A stretch of DNA of 64,000 bases, from contig NBIV01000013.1 of the NCBI GenBank assembly GCA_003194525.1, positions 186,001 through 250,000 of the forward strand. The letters are read 5' to 3'. The translations under genes were made by a program, and so were the position numbers. A model generated the notes under the pieces. It ran no database searches. It had not been told where the DNA came from and saw only the letters and a program-made list of their open reading frames with translations. This DNA comes from Gracilariopsis chorda. Taxonomy: Eukaryota; Rhodophyta; Florideophyceae; Gracilariales; Gracilariaceae. The first letter of the stretch is position 1, and the number at the start of each line of letters is the position of its first letter. This document shows, in pieces, positions 29,002 through 39,460 of this stretch.

Positions 29002-29706
29002 TTAAACATGCAAGCTTTCCACAGCGGCATTGGGGTCATGTTCACGGAAGAGCGAGTGCAACAACACAATTGGAAGGGCGATACAAACAACCAAGAAGAG
29101 AAAGTTGAGCACGTGGCCGACGGTAAGAACAAGCAAAGCCAAGAGCGTAATAAACACATGCTTGATAGGTTTGGAGATATGAAAAGTATCCGTTACTCGA
29201 TAATCCTCCGGAAACATGATGTACAACATGAAGATAGCAAACAGTAACACGGCCAACGCCAGAGCGCTCAACGGATGAAGCACACCCGCTATGAGCAGTA
29301 CTGCAAACGCCACAACGACGTAATTGTAGAAGAACGTCTCCAAATTATGGGCAACTCTACGTTTCACTTCGGCTGCGGGCGGGGCGTTTATGGCGGAAAG
29401 TTCGGCAAATTCGCGCCACGGACGACAGTTATCGCAAACGAGTTGGAGGCGATCGCGGGCGGAAAGGGAGGCTGACGGGTTGAAAGGATCTGTGTAGAGA
29501 GAGAGTTGTGGCATGGGGGCACTTAGAAAGTCCTTGACGGACTGGGTTGCGTCTGCGGCGGCATTTTGCGCACCTCTTGCCACCGCTTGTACTCGGGAGG
29601 CGGCGGAGGCGTTGTGCTGCGGAAGAGGGTGGGAGGCGTTGGGAGGGTCTGCGGGACGCGCTGTAGCGTCGTCTAAGTTACGGTACCCGGCGGTGACGGC
29701 GGCCAT
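29002..29706 (-). CDS. PRA1 family protein (prenylated Rab acceptor)
   Basis: Endomembrane protein of the PRA1/Yip3 family that handles prenylated Rab GTPases at ER-Golgi membranes. The ATG at 29706 (MAAVTAGYRNLDD) gives 234 residues; the frame extends upstream but through the C-rich tract and GCGC block, which is clearly not coding. The family signature RPWREFAELSAINAP...RRVAHNLETFFYNYVVV starts at about residue 93. Four hydrophobic segments follow as two hairpins (about 122-140, 143-160, 180-195 and 197-213), with a cytoplasmic tail ending DPNAAVESLHV. The N-terminal 90 residues are polar and probably disordered. Single exon. A sense-strand C-rich tract begins immediately before the start codon. 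Confidence 0.88.
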   Translation of the reverse strand: MAAVTAGYRNLDDATARPADPPNASHPLPQHNASAASRVQAVARGAQNAAADATQSVKDFLSAPMPQLSLYTDPFNPSASLSARDRLQLVCDNCRPWREFAELSAINAPPAAEVKRRVAHNLETFFYNYVVVAFAVLLIAGVLHPLSALALAVLLFAIFMLYIMFPEDYRVTDTFHISKPIKHVFITLLALLVLTVGHVLNFLFLVVCIALPIVLLHSLFREHDPNAAVESLHV

Positions 29707-29709
29707 TTC

Positions 29710-29775
29710 TCTGCGGGAGGGGGATTGGGGGAGGGGTTGTGGAGGGGTGGTGGGGGGAGGGGGGGGGGAGGGTGT
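29710..29775 (-). promoter_or_regulatory. C-rich tract upstream of PRA1 ATG
   Basis: On the PRA1 sense strand this stretch is C-rich with interspersed T and A, ending about 4-10 bp before the ATG. It matches the pattern seen before the kinase, HAD and DUF1995 genes. Confidence 0.5.
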
Positions 29776-30884
29776 TGCGTAGAGCGGGAAGGCGGCGGGG
29801 TGGAGAGGGCGGACGGATATTTTGGTAGCTTTAAGAGTGTGCAGCGGGGTGCAATTGCACAAGTGGGCGCTGATTGGACGCGGTGCAAGGCGCGATCTGT
29901 GCGTTGTGTCTGTCATTGGAGCGCGAAACGGCGTCGTCTGGCAGAGCGCGACGCGCCACGTGTCGCGCGCGCCGGTGGAACTGCGTTTGTGGCCGCTGTT
30001 TGCTGGCGCGCATCTGTTTGTACGTTCGGACGTTCGGAATGGCTGCTGCATTTGCTGCGCGCTTTCACCCCTGCCGTGGAATTCGAATGTGACATGATGC
30101 AGCCTGATCCACCTCCGCGCCTGCCGCATCGTGGCCGTAACTTACAATATAAAACGCATATCCCTCGCTCCACATCGGGAGCGAGAACGGCTGTCTTGTG
30201 CGCTTCTCCTGCGCTTGTTCATACTGGCACTCCGCGCTTCCAGAGCAACAAGAGAGCGAAAACTAATGGACCGTAACTTACATAGCACGCCGTCGCAACT
30301 CTCCAACAAACACCGCCGTTTCACTGCTTTCGTCTCAAATGTCACCTCATGCTGTGGCTTACCATCTTCGTCTTGGGTGCTGGCACGGCAACTGGCACAA
30401 TGTTCAAACCATCACATCACTTTCGGGAAGCCTGCTACGCACTTCAGCAACATCCATCGTCAGCCAATCTCAGTCCCCCCCACTCCTGTCGTGTGCAACC
30501 TCTCATATTAGCATTAGCTCAACGTCTTCCATCACTCTCTTACTGTATCACACAATCTTACAAACAACACCAGTAGCAGACAGACTTGCAAAATCACTCC
30601 GTGTACACTAGGCACTGTATCCCCTTATCATTTGCTGTCACCCAACTGTTCCGTCAACAGCTTCTGCGTTCACCACAACTGCATAGCGTGAGCATCAGCA
30701 CCAGCGCCAGCTGGCTCGCTCTCTTAGGAAACCTTACCACACCGTACTCAAGTGCTCTTCAACCATCCAACGCTCAAACTATTCACGCTTGTCATTTCCA
30801 AACCTCACTCCCTTCTTCACAACCTCAAATCTTACAGTACTACCCGCACTCACTGCTTGTAAAGCACTCGCCATAGATAAGCAC
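29776..30884. other. PRA1 promoter side and gene-free DNA
   Basis: Has a GCGC-rich block with a CCAAT-type box (GATTGG at 29873) and the 14-mer CGTCTGGCAGAGCG at 29935-29948 shared with the kinase upstream region. A TATAAAA at about 30146-30152 faces right, but the frames to its right show no domains. No gene called. Confidence 0.45.
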
Positions 30885-30990
30885 ATGGTCTTCCTAGCGA
30901 GAGAACGCTACTTTCACATGAAGCGGTCTACACTACGTAGGAATTAGACTAGTGTGCCTGTAAAAGAGAGAGAGAGATAAGCACATACGC
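30885..30990 (+). mobile_element. LINE 3' fragment (family II, copy 1)
   Basis: A short relic reading FLARERYFHMKRS, then CTACGTAGGAATTA and a GA-repeat. It aligns with the tail of the family II LINE at 34.85-34.97 kb (YLVRERRFERKL, TATGTAGGAATTA, GAGAG). No coding capacity remains; it ends in the GA microsatellite at about 30964-30979. Confidence 0.5.
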
Positions 30991-33900
30991 TCCGCCAGAG
31001 TGCTTGGCGCAAGTTGTTTGCTACCTAGGGTACTCTGAGAATGTACAACCGTACAGTCCTCAAGTTTTATCGAATGCCGTAACCCGATAAATCAACAGCC
31101 TTCTACTCGCAACACGTATGCCCATTTCGAGCATGTTCCGTACCATCAGGTGCAATACTGCTGTCTTTTACGGCAAATCTTACATATCATTCGATAAGCC
31201 ATTCGCATTGCATCAATTATCTGCTTTGACATATCGCAATAGCATGGAAGAGGACAGCCAGTCCGATGAAAAACTGCGCTTGTCTCGTCTCTGCTCCTCT
31301 TGCTACAGCATTGGGGAGCTTCACGCCTAGCCTTTCCAGCACGAATGGTGTACATACGTGGTACAATTCAATCGCACCGTTGCATTCATCCCGTTAATGA
31401 ACACTGCGAGTCTGCACAGAAATAACGACCACACTGGATCAACGAGCTTGTTCCCTTCTTCGTTGCGTCTGGCTTATCGATTTGTCGTAAATTCCTCGCG
31501 CACACCTGGTCACGAGTTCATTTCGCTTGCTCTCTAGACTCGAGAGAATACCGGCACAACTTGGGAAGACAGAGCAGCGTGTGCTCCTTCATGTCTCGAA
31601 ATACAATACCCTTGGTGAACTCCACCCTTGAAATTTGTGTGTGCGCGCATATATGACCCTAATTCCCACAATGCGCTTGTGAGTGAAAGGTCTACCTCTT
31701 TCTTTTACTTCGTTCTGCTGCTGCCTTGGACTATATATCTAATCTCCACTGTAATGCTGTTTGACAGCGCTTGAAATTGATCTAATAATCCCTTTCTCTC
31801 TCTGTTTCTCTGTCTCTCTCCAAATAAACCAGCAACTTCTCTGAACATTTCCTGATATGAATGAACGAAGAGGCAGGCCACAAGATCGGGACCATGGCTG
31901 GTAAATAATTGTACTAAAGCCATACGCGCTCTTGTTCTTCAGCGAGTCATGTTGTTCAACAACGGCTCCGACCCATGATATACAGAGCCAGTGCAGCCGG
32001 GGATGAAACTCATTTCTTTGATTCATTGCGTAGGTTTGAAAGCGACCACACTAGTATCGTACAGTTGTAGCAGCAGCAGGATCAGACTCATTGAGTTAAC
32101 CACTATCTTCAACCCCCGTTGAAGCCCCTAGGGATGTTATTCATCTTTGCCACTGCCTCTTCTTTTGTGCAGTACGCACATGAGGTATCACTGGACCTTT
32201 CTCAACTTACTGTGATGATGAAATTCAGCGATTTCTTCCCTAATGGAAAAGAGGTAGATACCCAAGCTGCGTGGCTCATCTGCAAAACTATTACTCCAGA
32301 ATCTGTTATTCCTAGAGTTCCTTTTAACTGTCTAACGATATAAAATCAAGTCAAAGTGCAGTGACAGAAAGGAGTAATACAGACTGTTGAATTACAACAG
32401 TGAGACGCTATTCGAATTGTGGTAGTATAAAACTGAGTGATGACCAGTCCAAGATATGGGTTGATCTGTGCACACGCGATCACTCATGCGGGTATGACCC
32501 GTCCTTCTCGCAGTCTTTAGGTAATAAATTGTCTTTTGGCGAGCTTGACAAGATAGATGATAGAATCTATCTTAGCGTCGCGATGAGGCAGCGTGTACAT
32601 ACATAAGCCACCCAACCAACCAGTACTGTCGCTTGAAATCAAGTTTATCCTCATTCTCAAGCTACGAATTGTTTATTCGGTTACATCGTCTGAGAATTAG
32701 GAAATGAAACTACGGAGACCAACCAACCAATCAACCATCAGATAAGACTGCATCGCAACTTGCAGTGAGCTTGCGGCAAAGTTTGATAGGGTGAAAACGT
32801 GAAACTCTAGTCGTCGACATGTGTCTTGAGCCCACATCTTTGAAATATGCGAAAAGATCTTGTGCAGTGATTTAGCAGAGGGAGCCGGACTTGCTCAGCG
32901 GTCTAAAAATATAGAAACTCGTGAAAGGTTTTCTGTTCAAGCTTGAACCTCCACCTTATCGTAATTTCCCATTTGATACGGACATTGGACGAACCTCTCA
33001 AGTACTGAGTTGCGTCGTATTGTTGATATTTATGCGCGTTCTCCTAATCCCGAGTGCACGATAGGGCTTCTCAAGTGTCTCGGCTAAGCTTCTGAGAGTA
33101 TTTTGTAGGCCTACACTACACCTGGAGCTTTCAATGTCTTGATTCAGCTGAACGTGTGTCATACTGATACGTTTGCCCAAGAGCTTGTATGGACCATAAA
33201 TATTAATATTGCGACTCTCAAACAGTTCTGAAGAACAACGTGAATCAAATTGTTCAAGAGGGCTATCATTCACAGAAATGAAATAGAATCGGAACGGAGA
33301 AACTTCCGTATAGAATGGACATGTAAAGGCGTCGCATATACAATTTGGGAGTGGTCAAAAAGGTCTATGGACTTCTCTGAAGATGGAAAAGTATTTCAGA
33401 TACTCTTATCGCCATGTCGAAAGGAGACGTAATACATCAGCATCATCATACATTCACGACCATTTTAGTTTGTCGTTGAAGCTGCCGCAGTGTGGAACGT
33501 GATATAGAGGTTACCGAAGGTATTTTGCTGTGCAAGAACTGCTTTTCAGAAGTGTGGCGAGGGATACGCTTTCATCATCAAGTTCATCATGATCACAACC
33601 AGCATACTTTCGTTCCTTGTGATTTAGTAGGCCTCAAAGCCAGACTCGGCTGCAAATGAAGAATGAAGAATACCAAAGAATACTTTGTGTGACGATATCT
33701 CAAAACCTGCCGCATTCGCCGCCATGAGTTACCCTCGATAACGGAAAGCCTAAGAAACAACATGTTCAGCATCAATAGATAGTGGACGAAGAAGTGTACG
33801 AAATCCTTTAAGAATGAGAATTAAATCTCTGAGAGTAGTTCTACCTCGACATCGGCTTAAGGTGTCTTGAGCTCATGCACTACAATACAATACAATAATC

Positions 33901-34059
33901 AACATGATTTTCCCGATGAAAGGCTAATGGTTGGCATTATGGTTAGCACTATGATGCAGAAATGCTGCTAAATGCCAAACTTTGGCCACACTTCTTGTCG
34001 CAGTTGTATTAGATTCCGCTGACTGAGGTCACAAGAACCGTTGCGGACCTCTTCTTCTT
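30991..34059. other. Gene-poor repeat island
   Basis: About 3 kb of balanced-composition DNA with no supported gene. A minus-strand frame near 31.7-31.9 kb containing GERQRNRERKG may be another LINE tail, but the match is weak. An ACAAT microsatellite at about 33880-33897 could be the 3' tail of the inverted LINE copy to its right. Confidence 0.45.
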
Positions 34060-34330
34060 CACTGTGGGTTCAATATGCTTTATTTCGTGCATATTGATAG
34101 TGGTTTCTTGTGAGAAAAACCTCTCCCTCCCAAGAAAGTCTACCACCTTCTGTGGCTACTGGCAAACTATCTCCGCCAAAGTCTTACCTCTTCTTTCTGC
34201 TGGGGCAGGAAGCTCGCGTCTCCTATATTCCGCCCGCTTTGCACAACGTAGCACAAAGAGCATTTGCATCTGGCCTTCACTTGGTGTGCCTGACTCCGAT
34301 CCCTTTTTTCCGGAAAGGAGCGAAATGAGA
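34060..34330 (-). mobile_element. LINE fragment (family I, inverted decayed copy)
   Basis: The minus strand carries the same C-terminal coding segment as the copy at 1.7-2.4 kb; both read RRRELPAPAERRGKTLAEIV without a difference. Here the frame is broken: the zinc-knuckle region has a deletion of about 27 bp after the first CxC, and a TAG interrupts the codons after that block. The 3' UTR hairpin is retained (34071-34078 with 34089-34096, loop of 10). It abuts a family II element in the opposite direction. Confidence 0.75.
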
Positions 34331-34381
34331 ACGCAGACGGATCTCCAACGGAGGTCAAGGACGACTTTGCCTCACGACTAA

Positions 34382-34975
34382 TTAACGAAATTTCGGTTTG
34401 CTCGGTGGACATGGTTTGGGTCCCCTGTCACTGTGGACTGAGAAGAAATGAATTCGTAAACAATCTGGCGAAGAAGGCTCTTGATATTTCGATTGAGACT
34501 CAGCTTGCTGTACCCATTGATTATGCTGATGTCAGAAGAAGAATTAAAATCAAGAACCATACTCGGCCATTGCTTCAATCTATGCCATAAAAACTAGAAA
34601 AACGAGTTTCTCGAAGGAAGGCAGAGGTTACTTTATCTCAGCTGGCTGTAGGACACACTCCTTGTCTACACCCATTATTCTCGCACCTATTGAAACGAAG
34701 ACTAGTTTGCACGTGTAGATCTGGAGTGCTGAACGCCGTAGAGCATTTCTTGCTCCGATGCCCAATGAGGAACATGTCTAGGCGGATATGCTTACCTTCT
34801 TTGCGTGAACGTGGTGAGTTATCAATTGGAGAGATTATTTGACGATGGCCTTTGAAAGTGTTCGTCTACCTGGTGAGAGAACGTCGCTTTGAACGGAAAC
34901 TATCTGAACTATGTAGGAATTATACACAGGCACTTATAAAGAGAGAGGCAAAGAGAGCAACAGGATGAAGCTTCG
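34382..34975 (+). mobile_element. LINE ORF2 3' end with RNase H remnant (family II, decayed)
   Basis: One frame reads an RNase H C-terminal segment (VWVPCHCGLRRNEFVNNLAK, like the family's WVPGHxGIxGNExAD-x-LAK), then AVGHTPCLHPLFSHLLKRR, the zinc knuckle CTCRSGVLNAVEHFLLRC and a tail with YLVRERRFERKL. Two in-frame stops (TAA at about 34588 and TGA at about 34840) break it, so it is a dead copy. It shows that this LINE type carries an RNase H domain after the reverse transcriptase. The tail ends in a purine repeat near 34.94 kb. Confidence 0.75.
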
Positions 34976-34989
34976 GAATATGTCTCACC

Positions 34990-35046
34990 AAGCTTTTAGG
35001 AGTAGTGACGTGCGCCCGTAAACATATATACACACATACATACATG
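34990..35046 (-). repeat. Dispersed repeat fragment (YVCLRAH family, copy 2)
   Basis: On the minus strand, an ATGTGTGT-type microsatellite runs into TATGTTTACGGGCGCACG, the same junction as at 885-920. The homology fades within a few bases after it. It sits directly downstream of the family II LINE. Confidence 0.5.
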
Positions 35047-37114
35047 TCCCACATAGATCTGAGACAGCGTGACCTGCCTTTGGCCACGATATAATGTCGT
35101 GTAGTCGATTATGAAACTTTGCCTCTCCGTTAGTGTACCAGCACCTTAGCCGGTGAAGTTCTTGTCACTCCCTTGCGGCTCGTTTAGGAGCAATGTTTAT
35201 GTTTCTGTTGTTTCCGCTATCCCAATTCCGAAGAAGCGATAAGACATCTTTCTAAAATAGTTGTATCAAGAAGGCCTGTGTTTCTGCAAAGGGTTGCACA
35301 GATGCTTCTCTCACTATTGGAAAGAACGAGAGAGGAAAGTGTACACGACGGGAAGGCGGACCTGCGTGCTCTCTGATATTCACCTGTGTGTGTGTTTATC
35401 TGGGCTTCTGAGGATACTGTACGAAGTTGTAATAGCTTTTCCCTACTAGTCGGAGATGTCCAAGTTCAATTCATAGACACAAACGCAGACCCATTTGGTT
35501 TCCTCGTCCGCCATACCGTTTCTTAGTCTTTCTAGCCTTTTCGAAAAGAGGGACACCTCGGCGGGATGATAATTGCATGTGCCGTGATACTCTTGCGCAT
35601 AAATGTTCAACTGTGAACTAAAAGGATACCAGGGGGTTTCCCTTTAACGCATTGTGATAGGCTTCACCTATGGGTGGAAGGCGGGGTTTTAGTGCGCTTG
35701 GAATTCTGACAGTCAGTTCATTACGTCGTTGTGGGGGGCCCCAAAGTTTTAGGACGTTGAGAACTGGTGTGAAGGTGTTATGTATTCTCCGGTTGAAGAT
35801 AAGCTGGTTCAAGTATTTCAGGACTGGAGACGTTCGAGGTTGTCAAGCCATACTAATGAGACGAAAGCGGAAAGTTAGGGTTAATGTAGGTGAGCAATGT
35901 TTGATGGTGAGTTGCACTGAATTGAGCACTATGTGCGTGCGCTTTGTTGCACTGCGTTGTAGTTCACGGGCTCCAACACGTCAGTCCGAAGCGAAAGTAG
36001 AATTAGTTTCAGAGAAGCGATTCTGTTTCCTAGGCTAGGAACTCTGAAAACGTGTTTGGCCCCTGCCTGACGATCGCAAGTACGTGCTGTGCTCCTTTTT
36101 TCACTTCAATATGACGTCTCCCGGCGACGAGCGCGGCGCGTTTAGGGACAAAGAGATACTAGTGCAGCTACACACGGTTGAATTCATTTCAAAAGGATGC
36201 AGTGTAGAAACGTGTCCGGTAGAAGGCAGTGCGCTTGGCTGAATTGGCAATTTAGCAAGGCCGTGGTGGCGACTTGTGCATCTGTTGAGGGGTTTAACCG
36301 GCGGCCATAACGCATTATGCAGCTTGCAGAATTGCAAATTTGCATGACGGTTGAGTCAGGAGGACGTGTCATTGTTTGATAGACGCAGACATGGTTTTTT
36401 TCAATTGGCAACTTGTTGAGTACGAAATGGTAGCAAGGTGGAGATGTGCAATATATGGAAGCTGCAAGCGAAATCGGGACGGGAGTTGGCTGCCAGGTTA
36501 TAACTCGGAAGACGTGGCGATACGTGTATTCGCTGACTTATCCTCCAAGGGCGGTATAAGGATAAGGGATAGCCAATGATGGGTAGTTTGTGATGCTGAT
36601 GGCCGTGTTGGAGCGATGTTTCGTGGAACATCATCACTTGCTGCAGTGAATAAATATACGCTTGTAGATAAGGGTAGTTACCAGCAGTAAGGGTTTGCGA
36701 AAGATACTTGTTCGCTTGTGCAACGAAGAGCAGAAAGTGAACACGTATGTGAGCAGGCGTGCGCACAAAAAGCGCACCAAATGAGAGCGCAGAAAGCAGC
36801 GTTCCGCGCGAAGGCGGCATGAATTCGTGCGCATGCAACGAGTGTAGAGCTACAAAGCGCACGGGGAGAAATATCCGGGAGCACTCGCCACGTGTAACAA
36901 GCGCAATGGCTGTGCAAAGCGCATCCAATTTGTGCGCTGCAAACGCATTGGGCGACCACCGTTGCAACGAGCACGTCTACGCGCAGGGCGCGTCATCTGC
37001 ACGAAATGCGTGTGCAAACCGCCCGCCCCCCCGACGCGGCGCGCTTGGCAGCGCTCTGCTTAACAACGCAATGGCGTTCTGCCCTGCGCTCGCACCCCCC
37101 CACCCCCTTCCGCT
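35047..37114. other. Gene-free DNA, GCGC-rich towards the right
   Basis: About 2 kb without a supported gene. The left half is of ordinary composition; from about 36.76 kb onward GCGCA motifs are dense, as in other promoter blocks in the window. Confidence 0.45.
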
Positions 37115-37678
37115 ATGACTCGGCGCACAGTAGCGGCGTATGCGTGCTCCTCCTTCATCGTGGCTTCGCCCGTCGGGCGGCCGCTGCACAGAGGGGCGTA
37201 CCGCAACCATGTCACAACGCTCTCCCCAGCCACTTGTATCAAAGCGGCCGCAAAGCGGTGCGTAAAGGCGCCATCGACGCGGCTCACACGAAGCGCGCCG
37301 CACTGCCCGCTAATCAACGGCGACTTGGTTCGGCACTGCGTGCAAAGCGCAAAGTCAAGACGGGCGGGCGCACTCGCAGTTTCCACCAAGCTTCTCTCCA
37401 GAGCGCACACGTCCATGCGCCGAAGTCGCCTTCTGAGCCGCCATTCGCAGCAGCTGTTCCTGCGCGCGCTGTGCGCCGACCCGTGGCACGCGCGCGAGTT
37501 GTTTCGGCTGGGCGTGCAGGCGAGCCCCCAGGACGCGCAGTTGGTGCAGGCGTGGGGGTTGTTCGAGAGCAAGCAGGGCCGGCTGCAGAGAGCGCGCAGT
37601 TTGATCCGCCACAGCGTGCAGCTGCGGCCGAGCAACTCGGCGGTGCTGAGGTGGAAGGCGATTTTTCCAATCGAATAA
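37115..37678 (+). CDS. Short HAT/TPR-repeat protein, possibly organelle-targeted
   Basis: The 187-residue frame has two parts. The first ~105 residues are rich in Arg, Ser, Ala and Thr with almost no acidic residues, as in transit peptides. The rest contains about two half-a-TPR (HAT) units: ARELFRLGVQASPQDAQLVQ, AWGLFESKQGRLQRARSLI and RHSVQLRPSNSAVLRWKAIF. HAT repeats of this kind occur in HCF107/MRL1-like RNA-binding factors of plastids and in nuclear RNA-processing proteins, usually with many more units. It may be a genuine small gene, the last exon of a larger one, or a truncated copy. The stop TAA overlaps an AATAAAA sequence. Confidence 0.5.
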   Translation: MTRRTVAAYACSSFIVASPVGRPLHRGAYRNHVTTLSPATCIKAAAKRCVKAPSTRLTRSAPHCPLINGDLVRHCVQSAKSRRAGALAVSTKLLSRAHTSMRRSRLLSRHSQQLFLRALCADPWHARELFRLGVQASPQDAQLVQAWGLFESKQGRLQRARSLIRHSVQLRPSNSAVLRWKAIFPIE

Positions 37679-38027
37679 AAATGAACTCAAAACTGTGTTG
37701 GCGCATATCTGACGCTGGCCAATGGCAGCGCGCCGCCGCGCGCCGCCGCCACTTACACTTCGGCGCATGCGCCTCTGAGATTGCGCAGATTTGCACCATA
37801 TCTCCGTGCGCACTCTTTTTCTCAACCGCGCTGCCTCTCGCAGCGCTTATCCGCGCTTCATTCCCTTGCGCACAAAGTCGGCAACCACGCACACATTCAC
37901 AACAGCAAACAAACATTTGCTATACATCTCAGTATCAAAGCACATAGCACGTAGCACATAGCGCAGTAGCCATTGCCATCTTGTTCGCAACAACAAAAAA
38001 AATACATATACATATGTGTGTAACACT
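37679..38027. other. Convergent spacer
   Basis: GC-rich on the left, AT-rich on the right (poly-A and ATACAT repeats at about 37994-38014 just after the zinc-finger gene end). A CCAAT sequence is at 37720. No gene. Confidence 0.4.
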
Positions 38028-38669
38028 CTATCTAAACGTCGTAAGAACCGTAGCCGCATCGTGGTCCATCATAGCAACATTATTCGGAGACAACCGTCCA
38101 CTATCCGCCTGCACAACGTCGCACTCCTCTCTCACCTTATCCAAATCAAGCGCAACCGCATTCACACCCTTACATGTCGAATCCTTCTTCCATCCCTTCT
38201 TCACCCTCTTCTTTTTGGACACCGCGGAAAGTCGTCTCGAGCATGTCCGCCCTTCTGCCACCATCTTGGCATGCATTTTTGCATGGCTTTTCAAGCTCGA
38301 TTTCCACATGAACGCCTTGCCGCACAGCTCGCAGTCAAAAGGACGTGTGCCGTCATGCAATCGCATGTGCGCTTGTTGATTGTACCGCTTGGAGAACACA
38401 CGCGCACAACCGGGGTGCGGACATTCAAATCCTCCTGCAACCTGCCTTGCTCGGCGACGCGACCCGTTCGTCCTTGCCGCTGTCGGCGATGCCGCTGTCG
38501 GCGATGCCGCTGTCGGCGATGCCGCGCCTGCCGCCGCAGCCGCAGCCGCAGCTGTTGCCGCCGCCGAAGCGGCGGCGGCCGCCGCATCAGCTGCCGCGGC
38601 CTCGGCCGCTTCCACCGCCTGCACCAATGTATGCAACCCCGACACAACGGCGCGAGACGTCATGCCCAT
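38028..38669 (-). CDS. C2H2 zinc-finger protein (two fingers)
   Basis: Likely DNA-binding regulator. The ATG at 38669 (MGMTSRA) gives 213 residues; the frame extends five codons further but without an ATG. In the longer numbering, residues 26-70 are poly-Ala with three exact SPTAA units, encoded by three identical 15-bp DNA repeats (38476-38520). Finger 1 (C88, C93, H106, H110) starts CPHPGCARVFSKRYNQQAH; finger 2 (C118, C121, H134, H138) contains CGKAFMWKSSLKSH. The linker DGTRPFDC is a variant of the classical TGEKP-F-x-C linker. A basic KKKRVKKGWKK segment after the fingers fits nuclear import. Single exon as seen; an upstream exon cannot be excluded. Confidence 0.8.
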   Translation of the reverse strand: MGMTSRAVVSGLHTLVQAVEAAEAAAADAAAAAASAAATAAAAAAAAGAASPTAASPTAASPTAARTNGSRRRARQVAGGFECPHPGCARVFSKRYNQQAHMRLHDGTRPFDCELCGKAFMWKSSLKSHAKMHAKMVAEGRTCSRRLSAVSKKKRVKKGWKKDSTCKGVNAVALDLDKVREECDVVQADSGRLSPNNVAMMDHDAATVLTTFR

Positions 38670-39460
38670 CAGCAACCAAAACAACTGTCACACAAACAGC
38701 CGAACACAAACAGCTCTCACCAAAGGGCGGGTTGCGATAAACACCGACACCCAGATTTGCAGCAAAAGCAAGCGCACTCCTTGAACAAGCTTTGAAACCC
38801 ACTTCCACGTTTAGGCGACACGTGAGCGAATGTGACAAAGGCGGCGCGGAAAGAAGCCACACAACGTTGGCGCGACTGCGGCGGCGATGAGCGGGGACAG
38901 CGCGCTGAAAGAGAGAGCGTAGATACTGCACGCGGGCCAGCGGGAGGGTTTTGTCGGTTGCGGCGTTGGACAGGCTGCGCGTTCGTTGGGCGCGCGAGGG
39001 GTGCGCACCGCAGCTGGGATGCTGTTTGTGCTGCCCGCTCTGAGATCGTCGTGCGCGCTGCTTTATATCTTAGGTGGCCGATTTTGTTTGCGCCGAGCGC
39101 GCGCCACGCCGCTCGCCATCCCGCATCCCGCATCCCGCACGTGTGCTGCTGTGCCACGCGGCGCCGCTTTTGGCGCCCCGTTTGGCGCTTTTGGCGCTCT
39201 TGGCGCTCTTGGCGCTCTTGGCGCTTTTGGCGCACCCGCCTCTGACGTGCGCCCCGCGCTCCAACTCTCAACTCAACTGTGTGCGCGCACGCCAGCCCCC
39301 CCGCGCGTGTACATGCACACCGATGCTAAAGTTAATCTTATCAAAGTTACTACTTACCGCCGCTTAGCGTCCGCCTCCCCCTCCCCTGCGCATCCCCCAG
39401 TACTTGTTCACGCCCGCTCACGTTACGTCACATACATTGTGCCCACAGCACACTCCATCC
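38670..39460. other. Promoter side of zinc-finger gene
   Basis: About 790 bp, GCGC-rich. It includes three ATCCCGC units (about 39117-39138), a CACGTG box (39138-39143) and the 9-bp repeat array at 39168-39233. No gene. Confidence 0.5.
39168..39233 (+). repeat. 9-bp tandem array of TTTTGGCGC / TCTTGGCGC (E2F-like sites)
   Basis: Seven GGCGC cores at an approximately 9-bp period: four units read TTTGGCGC, which equals the consensus E2F/DP site, and three read TCTTGGCGC. The array lies about 500-565 bp upstream of the zinc-finger ATG. It may be a cell-cycle control element or a simple tandem repeat that resembles one. Confidence 0.7.

Noticed and set aside
29707-30129. N-terminal extension of the PRA1 frame
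   Set aside because: The extra codons run through the C-rich tract and GCGC promoter block; the family-like protein begins at the ATG at 29706.
31705-32026. Minus-strand frames with an RQRNRERKG segment as another LINE tail
   Set aside because: Similarity to the other LINE tails is limited to a CT/GA-repeat-derived segment; too weak to call.
39070-39264. Minus-strand frame encoding repeated SAK triplets
   Set aside because: The repeat is the 9-bp GGCGC array read in frame; nothing else supports coding.
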